Source: Strigamia acuminata
Lineage: Eukaryota; Arthropoda; Chilopoda; Geophilomorpha; Linotaeniidae
Length of the DNA: 64,000 nucleotides
Assembly (NCBI GenBank): GCA_949358305.1
Contig: OX442317.1
Location: forward strand, 7,506,186 to 7,570,185
Direction: 5' to 3'
In this document: in pieces, positions 1-12,579 of the stretch
How the letters are laid out: each line of letters starts with the position of its first letter
How positions within the stretch are numbered: position 1 is the stretch's first letter
Translations under genes and position numbers: made by a program
Notes under the pieces: generated by a model
The model's input: the letters and a program-made list of their open reading frames with translations, nothing else
What the model was told of the DNA's origin: nothing
Databases searched by the model: none

Positions 1-49
1 AGATGGGAAGTTATTTTATTTAAACTTTTCTTCAAGTGGCGGCGGCAAT

Positions 50-247
50 TTAGATCCAGGCCTCCGTAGGGCGAAAGGGCAAAGGCTCCCTCGGTGCATT
101 TGCAAGCAATGCCTCCATCCGCCAGGGCACATTTGGAGCAAAAGATCTCAACCCGAGTTGCACAATAGGCAAAGCTCGCAACTCCAAGTCGGGGAAAAAG
201 CAGATAGGGAGCATATCGCTTTCTTCTTCCTTTATCTTAAACACCAA
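50..247 (-). CDS. Possible 3'-terminal exon, unknown protein
   Basis: A minus-strand frame of 65 codons in a patch richer in G+C than its surroundings. It ends in TAA, and an AATAAA polyadenylation signal follows about 30 bases later (minus strand, plus positions 15-20). The protein is leucine- and proline-rich with a short acidic start and no motif I recognise. There is no ATG at the open end (first codon TTG; the first ATG is at the twelfth codon) and no convincing splice acceptor, so the upstream boundary is unknown. It could be a terminal exon, a retrocopy remnant or chance. Confidence 0.2.
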   Translation of the reverse strand: MVFKIKEEESDMLPICFFPDLELRALPIVQLGLRSFAPNVPWRMEALLANAPREPLPFRPTEAWI

Positions 248-394
248 TCGCGTTAGTCACCAGGCAAGACGCCACTCCAACAAAGGGGTCAAACCTCAGC
301 TCTTCGAAAACAAGAAACAATTATTTTAACTATAAATTCATTCATTCCTGCAATTCTATCATTTTGCATTCATCACGAAATCGCTCCTTTCTGA

Positions 395-560
395 CTAGTG
401 AACATTAGTTCACTAGGCGGATTCAATAACTCATAAACGGTCGTTTAAACCAGTTTAAACAAACTTTTAAACGAGATTCTCGTTTAAAAGCTCGTTTAAA
501 TGGGTTTAACCGGGCTGAAAATAAGCGACCTAAATAAGTCGTTTAAATCTTCTTGTAAGG
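395..560. repeat. Cluster of TTTAAAC-type palindromic motifs
   Basis: About eight copies of the self-complementary core TTTAAA, mostly as CGTTTAAA or TTTAAAC in both orientations, lie within roughly 130 bases (densest 440-550). A related AAACAATCGTTTAAC motif appears near 835-850. Such clusters are typical of the subterminal repeats of cut-and-paste transposons, but I cannot define the element's ends. Confidence 0.5.
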
Positions 561-1963
561 AGTTTTTCGCTTAAATCGGGTCTCGTTGGCAGCCATCTTG
601 GATTTCCGTTAGATCGGTCGCAACCATCTCGATCGTAAGTACAATTTTGTAGCAGTTATTGTTTGTTTAGAGAAAACAACAATAATGATCATCACTATGG
701 TTATTATTTGGGCTGGAACCAATAGAAAAAAGCGAGGAAAGCAAAATCTCAGGAAAAAAAATACCCGTATGCGACATGCAGCGGGGATATGACCTAGAAC
801 TTGATTTGAAATACCAGATCAAGTTTGGCAGTTAAACAATCGTTTAACAAAATTTGTGAGAGACGGAAATTTAGACGAGAAGTTATTGAATTGCGCCTAC
901 TAAATTAAACCAACAAACCAGTTCCCGTTTGATTATTTTAATTTGTTTATTTTAAATTAAATTTTAAAGAAAATTTCAATGTGTTTTTGAAGCAAAGAAG
1001 AGTCCACCTGCACCCAAGTGGCGTACCACTTGACTAATCATGCGCAGTTGCTTTATCTTCAGCTTCTGGCAAGGCTAGCTGGAAAAAAATTGTTACACTG
1101 CCTCTGTTAATGGATTTAGGAGGTGTGGTCAAATGTCCACAAAATTAAATAATAAATTTCAGACTAGAGAAAAAATAGTTTCCTGCAGGGCCAGTTGGAA
1201 TCCTGTAGCAAACAGGTGCATCTTTAATACTATACTATACAAATGCACAGTTTTTCTTTTCTTTTTTTCCTACAAACGTATAATGCACACTTTGTTCGCA
1301 ATACAATGGGATGGAAAGGAGAATGGGGAAATGGTTGGTTGCAAACCCGAGTAGGAACACATAAAACAAGGTAATTGTGTGTACTGCCTAATGGCTCCCG
1401 TAGGAATACATGTTGAATGAATCTTCCGTCAGCCTTTGGGAAAGAGCTCAATTAGGGCAGAGAAATCTTTATCACGAGTTTAGTTTGTGTTTAGAATAAC
1501 GTGCACGTGTAATAAATGAGTAAACTTAAAGTAAAAATGCAATGCGAGAAGGACAAATGAGATTACACCTCTTCATCCTTCAAGAGAAAGGACTTTTATC
1601 CAGATATGTGAATTGACCCAGCAACAACTCCAGACTTAATCAGGTTATATGGTTGCACAACCATAAAGCCACGACTCAGATGTCACGTTCAATAGTCATA
1701 ATCTAAATCTTAGTGTCTTTAACGACCTTTGAGACAACGCAATTGTCGTATAACATTTCGAACACCAATGCGCAAGGTCCTTTTTTTATGGCCGCTCATG
1801 GCCACTGTAAAATAATATTTCCAAAATAATACTTTTCTTTCTACATTTATAGCCAATAATAAAATTAAGATGTGTGTGGGACCTCTAAATGACACATGTC
1901 TCCACTAATTGCCACAAATAAAACAATATGAATAATTATAATTGCTCAATTTTAAAACTCTCT
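561..1963. other. Noncoding, no recognised gene
   Basis: AT-rich sequence with scattered short ORFs lacking family features. A slightly GC-richer piece around 590-640 and a patch near 1000-1080 hold nothing I can identify. Confidence 0.6.
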
Positions 1964-2231
1964 CCCGTATGGTTCAAAAATAAATTTTACACGTAATGCA
2001 ATTACAAAATGTATAGCATTTCGCGCAATAGACCTTTGGAAAATCATGATGTAATGCCCTTTGGTTCCGCCCACAATAATGTGACGTATTTTGAAATTGC
2101 ATTGTGCATGGTGTTTGGTTTGGTTGTGCAAGGTCTATCAAGTATATAGTTTTGACGTTAAATAATGCATTTCATAATACATTTCATAATACCTTGCGAT
2201 ATAATTTTAATGCCTTTTTGAACGATATGGG
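1964..2231. mobile_element. MITE family 1, copy A (near full length)
   Basis: A 268-bp element bounded by imperfect terminal inverted repeats: CCCGTATGGTTCAAAAATA at the left and the complement of CCCATATCGTTCAAAAAGG at the right. The interior carries the family signature: ACAAAATGTATAGCATTTCG, then TTAAATAATGCATTTCATAA, with many self-complementary TGCATTT/AAATGCA stretches. It has no coding capacity. Related copies occur at 20222, 23134, 24052, 27405, 38252 and 61610. The target duplication is not clear. Confidence 0.7.
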
Positions 2232-5200
2232 TTCTCCTAAAGCCCCAAGTAAAAGTTGTTTTTGTCATTACACTCTTGTTTAATGCCATGAAAGGACATA
2301 TTTTTCCACATCCTTAAATTCCAAACAAAATTTTATGAAATTCTTTAACAACAAAAATAAAAAGAAAAAATCCTTTACTACATTGAAAAGTCATAAAGAC
2401 GAACCAGCCCTTTAAAACAAGCAGTTAAATTGCTATTAAACTCCAAATTAACAATGTAAATTTATAATTTATACGATCTAACCAGTCTAGTTTACAGTTT
2501 ATTTGCTTTAGCTCTGCTCTATGAACACTAACAACAACTGACCATTAAATATTAATATGCTTTTACAAGTATTTCCCCCAAGAACGAATCCAAAACTCCA
2601 GCGTAAAATTCCGACACGTTTACCTTTAAACCGTGCATGAAGAAACCTGTTTGTTGGTAGCTCAGCAATTGCTTCTTTCAAACTCCAGTAATGATGCACT
2701 GATGGCACGTGAAGAAAAGCAAGTGCATTGACGAATCTTCAACCTGTTAAAAATAAATCAATAACAAATCAATGATTAAATAAATTGCGTAAAACACAGC
2801 AGATTTGCCCATAAATTAATAACATTTCTTGTTATAAATCGATTACCACGTGTTCAAAACAATAATTTCTTTTTATATCCATCCACATTCTAACTTTCCA
2901 TTCTTTAGTATCAAATTACACTCATCCCGAGCCCAACCTATAGCAATAAAACGTCTCATTTATCACACAAACAACCCTTTGGACTGAAAAATTGAAACTA
3001 ACATTTTATTGCTTAGTAATAGAATTCCTCTATAAATTTCACGCGTACAAGAAAGGGAAGTCGACTTTAGTGCACTGGCCAAAACGAACCAAACACGGAA
3101 ACCTCTGCCTATTATGATGGCAGATTTACTCCTGTGATTGCGCCTGCTTCCGACTTGCCAATCAATACTAGTCTAATTATGGCTGGTTTCACAGAATGAG
3201 GAAACAGTGCAAAAAAAAAAATACAAAAAAAAAATAATAATAATACATATATATAAAAAAAAAAATTTTTTTTTAAAAATTTTTTTCCAAGGCAATATTA
3301 TTGCATTCTAATTACTTCCACGTGCAACTACAATAATACCACTTTAATTACTCAACCTTTCTTCAAAGAGTGGGTGTGGGCCATTTGAATGCGGAACCAC
3401 CCGCCCATTTCACTACCAAACAAGCGTGAGAGAGGAGGTAATTCTTTCATTTTCATTTTCATTTTTATTATTATTTTTATCAATTGACCTTTCTCTTCTC
3501 GTACATGAAAACAACATTTTCAAAATTTAATTTTTTTTCTTTCCACTTTTAGCAAAAATTGCAATTTGCTAAAAACGTTAACATCTGACACCTGCAATGT
3601 AAACACAAAACGTTCCAGCGTTGTGTAAACCTTGCGGACGTCAATATCCGAAGTCCATGACCTGAAGTCCGTCTTTCCTCTTTCCATTGAGCATATCTTA
3701 ACTAATTGGATTCATTTCATTTCCATCTGAATTTTTGATGTTGGTTCCGTTTGAAATTCTATTTTTCCGCTGTCATATGCATCATCCATTCTAGTGGTTA
3801 TGCCATTGCCAGATGCCAACTTAATGGAGGTCGTAACTGTCCAAGTATCATTGCACTTGCTCCACCAGATTGCGATAATACGATATCGCGAGTAGTTTCG
3901 AGTGCGCGACACTTTTTGAATACCCCATTGTTTCTAAATTGATATTATCGCAAGTATATCAAGTTGCTTCATTTAGCATCATTTGTTTTCCCTTTTAACC
4001 ATTAGTTCACATCTCGGCAATTTGCAAGTGCAACGCAACACACTGAACGTGACACAAATTACACATTCCAACGCATTTCCCATTTAGATACACTAATCCT
4101 TAATGTCTGATTTCAATTTAATTTCTACACAACACGAGAAGCCAGTAACAAAAAAAAAAAAATACTCAACAAAATTAAACATTGCGTTCCCAAAAACCTG
4201 CGAAAAACAAACTCGCATTGCGCAGCTTAGCCTCATAGTTACGAGCAGCACACGACACAACTCACACCTTTTGTTGCGACGGTATTCTTGCGATATGGTC
4301 AACCAATGGGCGATATTTATTTATTTCTATTTCCCCCAATTTTTCACGAGCTTTTGTGACCAGACTGCAGCTCCGAGTCGAAACAAATGGCCACATCGCT
4401 TTAAAATTTAAAAGGGCGGCCATTTCCAATTTGATACAACGATTAAAATGTATTTGATTGCCCAAATTCAAACGTCCACTAATGTGTTATTAAACAATAC
4501 GCGCAATGATGCAGTTTATCTACTAACTACAATTTCAAGCTCTGCAGAGTTTCGTGCAAAACAAATAAATTATCGCACTCGCGCTTATCTTGCAGCAAAC
4601 CTTCGCTGATAGGCAAAATAAAGAGAAAACGCAAACTCGACTTAAATCCTCGCAACACAGATATGAATTGAGAACGCATTACAGGCTTAATTGCATCAAT
4701 AACACGATATCGCTTGTAAACCTCACACACACCTATCAATCCATCTATAACACGCAAAAGCTCATTTTCAACTTGGCGCCCGATCAGCAAATTCTGTACA
4801 GATCAGCGCGGTCGGCTGAGCAGGTGGCCATCCATCATTCTCAGTTGCCATACAACAACGGCTCGCTTCTTCATCCCTTATAATCCATTGTAATCCCGGC
4901 ACGCCAAGTACTCCAGCATCACTTGCCGTTTAATAGGCCAGTGCTAGAAACCATCCATCCAGCCGATCCCGCAAAAGTCACCGCAAATGAATTGAACCAC
5001 TTGCTTCAAAGCCCTATGATGACCATATAAATATTGTTGCTTTTTCTAACAGAATGATGGATTTCTTTTGCAACTAACGAGCCAATATCCACATTAAAGC
5101 TCAAGTGACAAACAATAGCCATTTTTTCAGATGTTTCTTTCATACTAATAGAAACCGCGCACTTTAGTCACTATTGCAGCTTATTTAGTGCACTCAAATC

Positions 5201-5319
5201 CCTCAAGACCGGTCATTGGCAAGACAAGAAAAAGTGCTCAGACAAGGCGGCATTCGGGTCCCCAGTACAAATCTCCAGTCCAGGTATCAACAAACTAAGA
5301 AAAGTTTTATACATGTATA
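2232..5319. other. Noncoding, low-complexity AT-rich
   Basis: No supported gene. It holds an A/T homopolymer-rich block at about 3210-3290. The ORFs of up to about 100 codons near 4100-4880 have biased, non-conserved composition and are taken as chance frames. Confidence 0.55.
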
Positions 5320-5790
5320 CAGGGTGTCTCAGAATTCATGTTACACAGAAATAGGGGATATAGAGGGACACCAGGAAATCACGTTTCCACGAATCAAAAA
5401 TTCCAAAAAAAAATTTCCCACTTAGTCAGCCCCCAAAACAATGGAAGATTTAAAATATCGCGCTTCACTTTTGCAATGTTTTTGGTAAATAATCTAAGGA
5501 AATTATTCTTTTACATAAATGATTTGTTTTAGTTTTCCTGGATTTTTGAGGGTTTTTTGTGATTCTTTAACATTAAAACGATCAGTTTGTGTGTTTTTAT
5601 TTGAGAATTTCGCTTTAACCTGGCAAACGTGAGCGATATGCGAGACGCGCGATATTTGAAATCTTCCATTGTTTTTGGGGCTGTGACTAAGTGGGAATTT
5701 TTTTTGGAATTTTTGATTAGTGGAAACGTGATCTCCTGGTCCCCCTCTATACCCCATATTTCTGCGTAACATGAATTCTGAGACACCCTG
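5320..5790. mobile_element. Palindromic TA-flanked DNA element with ~144-bp inverted arms
   Basis: The element starts CAGGGTGTCTCAGAATTCAT and ends in the exact complement, with TA on both sides (5318-5319 and 5791-5792). The left arm (5320-5463) and right arm (5647-5790) are about 90% identical as inverted repeats; the 180-bp centre is unpaired. The TA flank and CAGGGTG terminus suggest a non-autonomous Tc1/mariner-like element. The mirror-image ORFs in the two arms are a by-product of the symmetry, not genes. Confidence 0.85.
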
Positions 5791-7138
5791 TATAGATGTA
5801 TATATATTTTTATGTATATTTTCTGGATGCCCTAACCTGGCATTTGCACCGAGAACGGCTAAACCGCAGAATACGCTGTATGTGGCAGAAATTGTGCCTT
5901 AAATCTTGTCTGAGCTGACAACGTATTTATTGTGGGCACATGGACAGGGTTTCTATGCCGTACGCTGTCTTGAGGGCGTCGGATGTAATGAATTATAACT
6001 CGGATTTATAATTAAAATTCTGCAAGATTCGTACCTAAGTGCAATGCAGCTTAAAAGCCCAAAAACTCCGTTTTAAATTATATATAATTAATTCCAGTCT
6101 TTTTTCCCTATCCAGACCACATGTCGAAGACATTTCCCAGACTGCACTTTGTATTACCATTAAATTTTAATTCCTGGCTTACGATATTGAAATGTTGAAA
6201 ACACAAGCTACCCCCATAAAGAAATCTCCATCTTTGGTTGTAAAACCCGACATAAACCACTTGAAAAACAACTCCAAGCGTGGTTTTTGTTTCTGCGATT
6301 ATTCGTGATGCTTTTTGGTGTCCATTCTGTCTACACAAACGTCAAAAACGCCGTAAACAGAAACTTTAAATGCGCCTAATCTTCTTATTTTAAACTAGCG
6401 TAATTTCCAATTTAGATTTTCTGCAAACAATTGCAGAACGTACTTCGACACACAGAATAAAAGTAAAATCGAACACTTTTTTCTGCCAGCTCAAGATTGA
6501 ATGTAGCAAGAAAGCAAATAACCCATCTAATATAAGGTTTTAAAAAATAAAATTGAAAAGAAATGGCAAGTACCCGCCTCTATACGAAGGAATTTGCCAA
6601 GTAAGACGTGCACTAAAAATAAGAATGGAAAGAAGGAAATAGGGGAAAATAATGCTGTGATTTGTTATATCAACACGTAAAGTGCACAAATAAGACGGCA
6701 ATAAGCATTGTTTGCAAGAAAGCTTACACTTGTGCCTATTCTATTCCGTTTTATAACCGTTCTTAACTTCCCAAGTGGAAAACAGCTTCGCCTTTCAAAT
6801 TTCCTAATACACGCTCTCTCAAATACGAGATAACAAGTAAACTTCATTTCCGAGAAGCGCCGATTAAACGCAAACAAATCCCATTTATAAACACAACAAT
6901 TTCTCCGAGCTAAACACCGACAAATCCAAACATTTTTACTCTCGTTGCACGTCAATCAATTTTCTCTCCGCTTTACTCTCATCATCAAATTTGCAAATAA
7001 TTTCTTTCCATCCAATCACGGTCTCGAGAAAAAGTAATAAACTCCGCCTCAACATTTTTCATTCCAAATTCGATACTTATTTAGAAATTCCTCCATAAAA
7101 CCGATTGATTTCCCTTCACCCTTTTTTTACATTTATTT

Positions 7139-7142
<4 letters not shown>

Positions 7143-7172
<30 letters not shown>
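7143..7172. repeat. Poly-A tract
   Basis: Thirty uninterrupted A residues. It could be a microsatellite or the tail of an unrecognised retroposed sequence; no target duplication was seen. Confidence 0.9.
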
Positions 7173-7174
<2 letters not shown>

Positions 7175-8517
7175 ATTTATTTTTTCTCGAAAAATCCAAA
7201 CCCTTTTGTTATGCCCAACATGCAACGCATACCAAACTGTCATCAAGCTACTTTCTTCCCGAAACCTCCAATGCAATGATGAGGTTTTAATTGGACCTCA
7301 ACCTGTGACGGGTTTCCTGGCATTTACCATTATGACTAGCTTGGCATTTTTCGGCCGTTGCATGTCAACTCAAGCGATGACAGACCTTTCATATTAACTA
7401 CAAAACGGCCAATTGCCTTTCACTTTTTCGTCTATTACAATACAAACAATTTCCTCTCGAAGCTACCTAACTAAGTGAAGGATTTCCTTTCTCAAGAAAA
7501 ACAAAAAAACCAAAGAAAGAAAGAAAAAATTGTATCTAACATTTCACTTCTATTTTCTAAAGATAACAACCAACTCGTGTAACTCTCGATTAATAATTTA
7601 ATGCGTCAGGTAATCAATACTAATGACACTGCTTTTCTTTTTGGTAAACACCGACTCAATCTCGACCTCTCGTCTCGTCATTTCTCGAAAATGCATTTCC
7701 CGCCCATAATTATTAACGTGACCTCGTTAATCACATCTTTTCGAGACAATCCAAGTGATAACATTTTAAACCGGCCACGCAGCTGCTTTCCACTGCACAC
7801 TTCACCATCACTCAACTTGCAAACAAATCAATTCCTAGGTTACAATTGCACCTATCGATCGTGCTAGTAAAGATAAAATTCGCTTTGTCACACCTCTGTC
7901 CACTCCCAAGAAAATAAAATTAAAAATAAATAAAAAAAAAAAAACCAGATAAATAAATTAAAGGTCAAGTACACCCCCGATAGCTAATTAAATATTCAAT
8001 ATAAAAAAATGTTTTTCTCTAAAAGAAAGAAAAAAAAATCGAGATAACAGTTTTGTTGACGAAAACCTGCGCCAAGATCGAAGTTACCGAATCCAAACTT
8101 TTGAGCAAAATATCACAAATGCTTCAATAATATTATTATTGTTTATTATTATTGTTCAATATTACAGTACATGACCTGAGGTAACACACCTTTCTGGCCA
8201 TCAGCAAGATAATACCAACAACCAAAAATAATATGAACACATATCCGTGTGTTATTTCCAATTGATTCATGCGCTGATTAGATGACAACAATCACGTGTC
8301 ACGCATTGCTTGCCAACTAAGCATGTTTGTTACCTGTTATCATCCCAGAATACCGTGCGGCTACAGTATATATCATGTGGCGCCGTCGGTGGCAAAACGC
8401 ACTGAACATGTGGATATTGTTACGTGCTCAGGGGATGATTGATCAGTACGGCTCTACCGCGTGACAATATGTTTCCTTGTTATCCTCGTTTCATGGTAAT
8501 ACATAATTTGAAATAGA

Positions 8518-8606
8518 CTTTGACCGATATCGATATTTTGAAGTATCGCCGATACCGATAATCGGCAATCAAATATCGGCCGATACCAATACCTGTGCCG
8601 ATATTA
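8518..8606. repeat. GATATCGG/CCGATATC repeat cluster
   Basis: Repeated copies of CCGATA and its complement TATCGG in both orientations, for example GACCGATATCGATAT, CGCCGATACCGATAATCGG and TATCGGCCGATACC. Such clusters occur in subterminal regions of hAT-like elements. The ends of any element are not visible. Confidence 0.5.
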
Positions 8607-9704
8607 AAATTAAAATGTCCGATTTTGAAACATAACAAAAATAACAAAATACATAGCAATATAATTTCAATGTATTTTCCAACCATATGGGATGCGACTC
8701 AATCCAAGTTCGCCTGTGGATGCAATGATGAATGGAAATTGAACTCGGTGACCCCTGGCATCCACCAAAAGCACTTAGAGCAAGCTATTAACGCACACAA
8801 GCAGTTTCCACCATCTGAAAAAGCGCAGTAAATTGATTGTGAGGACTATTGTGAGTAAATTAGCAGGGAAATTGTTCGTTGAGAAATTGATATTTTCAAC
8901 GAAAGAAATTCTACACGATCCAAACAAGAGGCAAATTGCACTCTGTGGTTTGGTTAAAGTCGTCCTCAATAACACTGTGGTCGAATGCACCTGTCCTGCA
9001 AGCGGGTGCCCTGCGGTTTGATTGCCGCTCCCGGATTTAATCTCAGCCCAAACCCCAAACTTTTTTTTCCCAACAGTGGTTAAATGTCCGTGCCCACACT
9101 CAAACTCTTAAATCTTTCCCTCTCTTTAAATACACACCTAAGCAAATATGTGTCATTACTTCTCTGCAAGACTTAAAAAGAATACATTAATAATAAATCA
9201 AATTAAATTAAAATAAGACTAAAATTAAACCGAAACTCAACAGCAAAGCACACAGACTATTTGCTCGATTCAAAGCACCGGCATACGCACACAAAACAAA
9301 AATCAACACAAAACGTTTTTATATGTGCCTTTACCATTAAATCCTAAACTTGAATAAACCAAAAAACAAAACAAAAATAAATAATTTTTATTATTCTTCC
9401 ATGTCACAAAAAAAAAGTAAAAAAAAAATCCAAATATATTTTTCATTATTGCTTTTCTCCTTCCTGCACAAACCCAAGCCACACAACAAGAAAAAAAAAG
9501 AAAAACACACGTTGCCCTTAGCTCCTGGTCGATTGGAGTGGCCATAGCAATGTTGCCAGACCTCTCTCTTCAATGGACAACCAACCACAGGATACCCATT
9601 AAACGCTCAACGCGCGCAAATTGCACCCCGCAGCCAAGCCCGTCAGTTATCCTATTCTTGTCCGCATTCTTCTTTTCTCCAGAGATGTATGTGTGTGCAC
9701 GACA

Positions 9705-9919
9705 CAAGTGCGAGATGGTGGAACGGGGGAAAAGTGAGGTAGAGCGAGGAGAGAGAGAGAGAAAGAGTGAGTGGAGGGAGAGACGGGCGAGATTCTACGT
9801 GCTTTGTGCTGTAACCTAGGAAATGATGTTTGGATGATTTGCTATGGTATTGTAGGAATTTTCTCTATAATGAGTATCTGCAGACGCTTGTTTATTGACG
9901 TTTTGCCACTCCAAATTCT

Positions 9920-9955
<36 letters not shown>
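9705..9955. repeat. GAGA-rich purine stretch and TC microsatellite
   Basis: A purine-rich block at about 9705-9790 (AGAGCGAGGAGAGAGAGAGA type) faces a pure (TC)17 run at 9922-9955. The two can pair as inverted repeats. GAGA arrays can bind GAGA-type factors in arthropods, but no promoter or gene is attached here, so plain low complexity is the safer reading. Confidence 0.7.
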
Positions 9956-9958
<3 letters not shown>

Positions 9959-10979
9959 ACATATTTGTCCACGTTTTATTTATAATCACCTGTCACGACT
10001 ATTGAATTTCTTCAAGTAAAAATCGTCAATTCTTCAACGTTTTAGTCGTTTTCCAGAAATCGACATTCCCCGAAACGAGATCGCAAGTGACAGATCTCTT
10101 GGTGTTTAATTAAACTCGTCCGGAATTAGAAATATGACGAGACTTTGTCAACAACATTCAATTATTGCCAACAACTGTAATATAATAAACTCGTGAGCTT
10201 AAGCTGTGACAATTACTGTTGCTAGACTCTCTCAACTGGCATTCTGACATATTCTGTGCTCGGTCACGGACACTGAAAAGCTAATTATTGCACTACATTG
10301 CCACTTGCAATAATGACTCTCGAGCTGAATGATAAAATGGCTAGACAGAAACGCGACTCCAGTTTCCCGCTAATCCGTGCACTAAAATAACATTACATCG
10401 ACCGTCTTAAACGATTCACTGCCCACAATAGATGAAATCCACTAGACGCATTTTATAAACCCATCTAAATCTACAATTTACGTGTTAAATTTTTACTACT
10501 AAGATGTGACTTTAATATTCACGTCAACTGTAAAACAAGACTTGTCAGGTTAAGGCCAAAGTTTATTCTCATTCATACAAAATGGATATTTCTATAATTG
10601 GCACCACATGTGCCCACCCTCTTCCTTAGTGACCCTTGCCCTCTTACATCAACCTAACGTCAAGTTAGCATAACATTGTCAGACTTAACCAACTTATTCC
10701 CAAATTCTGTTACACGCACTCCCAATTCTGACCGTCACACACAAAAAATCGTGATTTATTCATCCTTCAATTCCAATCAATCATTCTAACCATTTTAGTG
10801 CTTGAAATAACATTACGTCAAATTCAAATCAATTTCACTTTCCAATTCCACTTCGATCATCCTAAACAGTTTACATAGTACATATTTTCAATATTACATC
10901 AAACTAATGAAACATGTTATTTATAATGCACTCGTGTGTACAGCCTTTGACATAAAAATCGTCCCAGTTCAGTTTGAAT

Positions 10980-11081
10980 CTCACTGATAAGTTGTGACAT
11001 ATCGACATTTAAATGATGTTACTCAATCACCTTCTTGTGCGACATCATTTAAATGTCAATTTGTCTCAACTTATCAGTGAG
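10980..11081. repeat. Long hairpin, ~40-bp arms
   Basis: CTCACTGATAAGTTGTGACA... (10980-11019) is complementary to ...TTGTCTCAACTTATCAGTGAG (11042-11081) across about 40 bases with few mismatches. The loop is 22 bases. It could be a tiny foldback element or a structured RNA precursor; no transcription evidence is visible. Confidence 0.75.
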
Positions 11082-11168
11082 TTTTTGCACTACCTGGTGG
11101 ATACCGCCGAAAACACTCATTCTGCAGTCGAGCTTCAAGCTGGACTGGAACGATTTTTACGTCCAAGG

Positions 11169-11345
11169 CCAGGGCTGTCTTTACACTTTTCAGCGCCCTG
11201 GAATAATAAAACTCAGGCGCCCCTTGCCCAGCACTTTTCTGTGCCCGGCGCCCTTCTGTGCCCATCGAGTCCCTGTGTCCGCCACCCCCCTGTGCCCGGC
11301 GCCCCTGTGCTGCAGCCCAGTTAGCCCAATGGTAAAGGTGGGCCA
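11169..11345. mobile_element. Small GC-rich hAT-like insertion with 8-bp target duplication
   Basis: GTCCAAGG is repeated exactly on both sides (11161-11168 and 11346-11353). The 177-bp insert begins CCAGGGCTGTCTTTAC, and its other end reads TGGCCCACCTTTAC in complement, a weak inverted repeat ending in shared CTTTAC. Inside is an unusually GC-rich stretch with repeated CTGTGCCC/GGCGCCC units. The 183-codon frame running through it (11053-11604) owes its length to this GC content and shows no family features. Confidence 0.55.
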
Positions 11346-11353
11346 GTCCAAGG

Positions 11354-12579
11354 ATGTACATCTAATTCAGAATGGGTCAAAAGAACTGGAAACTGAAATG
11401 TGCATTAATCGTAGAGAAGTTTACTCGACGCACAGTTCATTCGTTACAATGCCTCCCCACACTGTTTCCATGACAAAAACATCTGGCACCTGTCTTCAAC
11501 CGTTTTCTCTGTGGTTAACCCAGTTCCTACGCTGCAAATGCATTGGCTCCTCAAAAACGTCGTCCCGCACTTCACTCCTTGCATTTTTAAGGCGGCAAAT
11601 TTAACAATTCATAACAAAAGACATACGAAAAAAATTAAAACTTGGAAACATTTCGTTTCTAGAGAATTGAATTCGCTCGTTTCAAGTGCAAAGGTCTCCA
11701 CTAACAGCAACTCGAGACACCTTAGTTAAAAATCCATTATCAGTTTCTGCACGTCCCGTACATTAATCTGACATTTAGCTCATCATAAAGCCTCGAGTGA
11801 TGAATTATTTGTGAAGCTTGCGAAGTGAAAAGCTTTCGAGACTTAAAGCTCAAGCAGAATGAAAGGCCTGTATAGCACACAGTTTCTTCCTATTGATTGT
11901 TCGCGCACTAAACTGAAGAGTGATAATTGGAGAAAAGAGTTCCACTTTATGTCCACAGTTTAAGTGTTGTAAACAAGTCCAAAACAACCGTGAAAACTAG
12001 TGCGCCGTGAAAATTTTAACAGCCCGCCAGCACCTTAATCAATGTCTCGTTTAATTAGCGCATTATTTTTAATTTTTCCTTTTGCCTCTGGTCCCCTTTA
12101 TCACTAATTCAACCAAATAACAAACATTCATTTCACTGCTTTCATCCGCAACGTTCGGCTTCAAAGTTTTATTGTTGCTCTACTTGCTACCATTGAATTG
12201 AATATTTTGCTTAACACGGCAGTCCCCGTCAATTTGATGGCAAAAACATGCAGAATGTAAAAGACTATTTGCTGACAGTTGTTAAAAGTGGGGATTAGAA
12301 GTGAATGTAGCCCAGTGATAGACGACCGGGGAAATCATATAAAGGAAGCAGCTAAGCCCGAGAAGGGGAGAAGGGGAGAGATGTGACTTCCTTCCTTCCG
12401 CCTTTGCCGGCTGATTGTGTCTTAGCTCTTTCGCAAAGAGGAAAATCATGCACAAAATCTGCAATAAACATCCCTATTTCATCTACAACGAGTGGCAGAG
12501 TTCGCAGACTTTCGTTGTGACAAACATATCTGTTTTTCGGCTATTCCGTTTTATCTGTGAACGTCAACAACAAAAAAAC
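11354..12579. other. Noncoding, no recognised gene
   Basis: AT-rich DNA with no conserved ORF. The 8-bp left target copy of the next element (AAAAAAAC) is at 12572-12579. Confidence 0.55.

Larger units (their letters stand above)
5793..10979. other. Noncoding, simple repeats
   Basis: No supported gene. It contains a 30-base A run (7143-7172), a GATATCGG-rich cluster (about 8520-8606), a GAGAG-rich purine stretch (about 9705-9790) and a TC microsatellite (9922-9955). The paired ORFs at 8595-9021 are not recognised. A short match to the MITE family 1 right end (AATTTCAATGTATTTT...CCATATGGG) lies at about 8660-8691. Confidence 0.55.

Noticed and set aside
5216-5786. Mirror-image ORFs with similar peptides on both strands
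   Set aside because: They are the same repeat arm read from each side of a palindromic element, not paired genes.
11310-11345. tRNA A-box-like TTAGCCCAATGGTAAAGG
   Set aside because: No B box follows and it lies inside the GC-rich insertion; not called as tRNA or SINE.
11053-11604. 183-codon plus-strand frame
   Set aside because: Its length comes from the stop-poor GC-rich insertion at 11169-11345; the rest has no conserved features and overlaps other frames.
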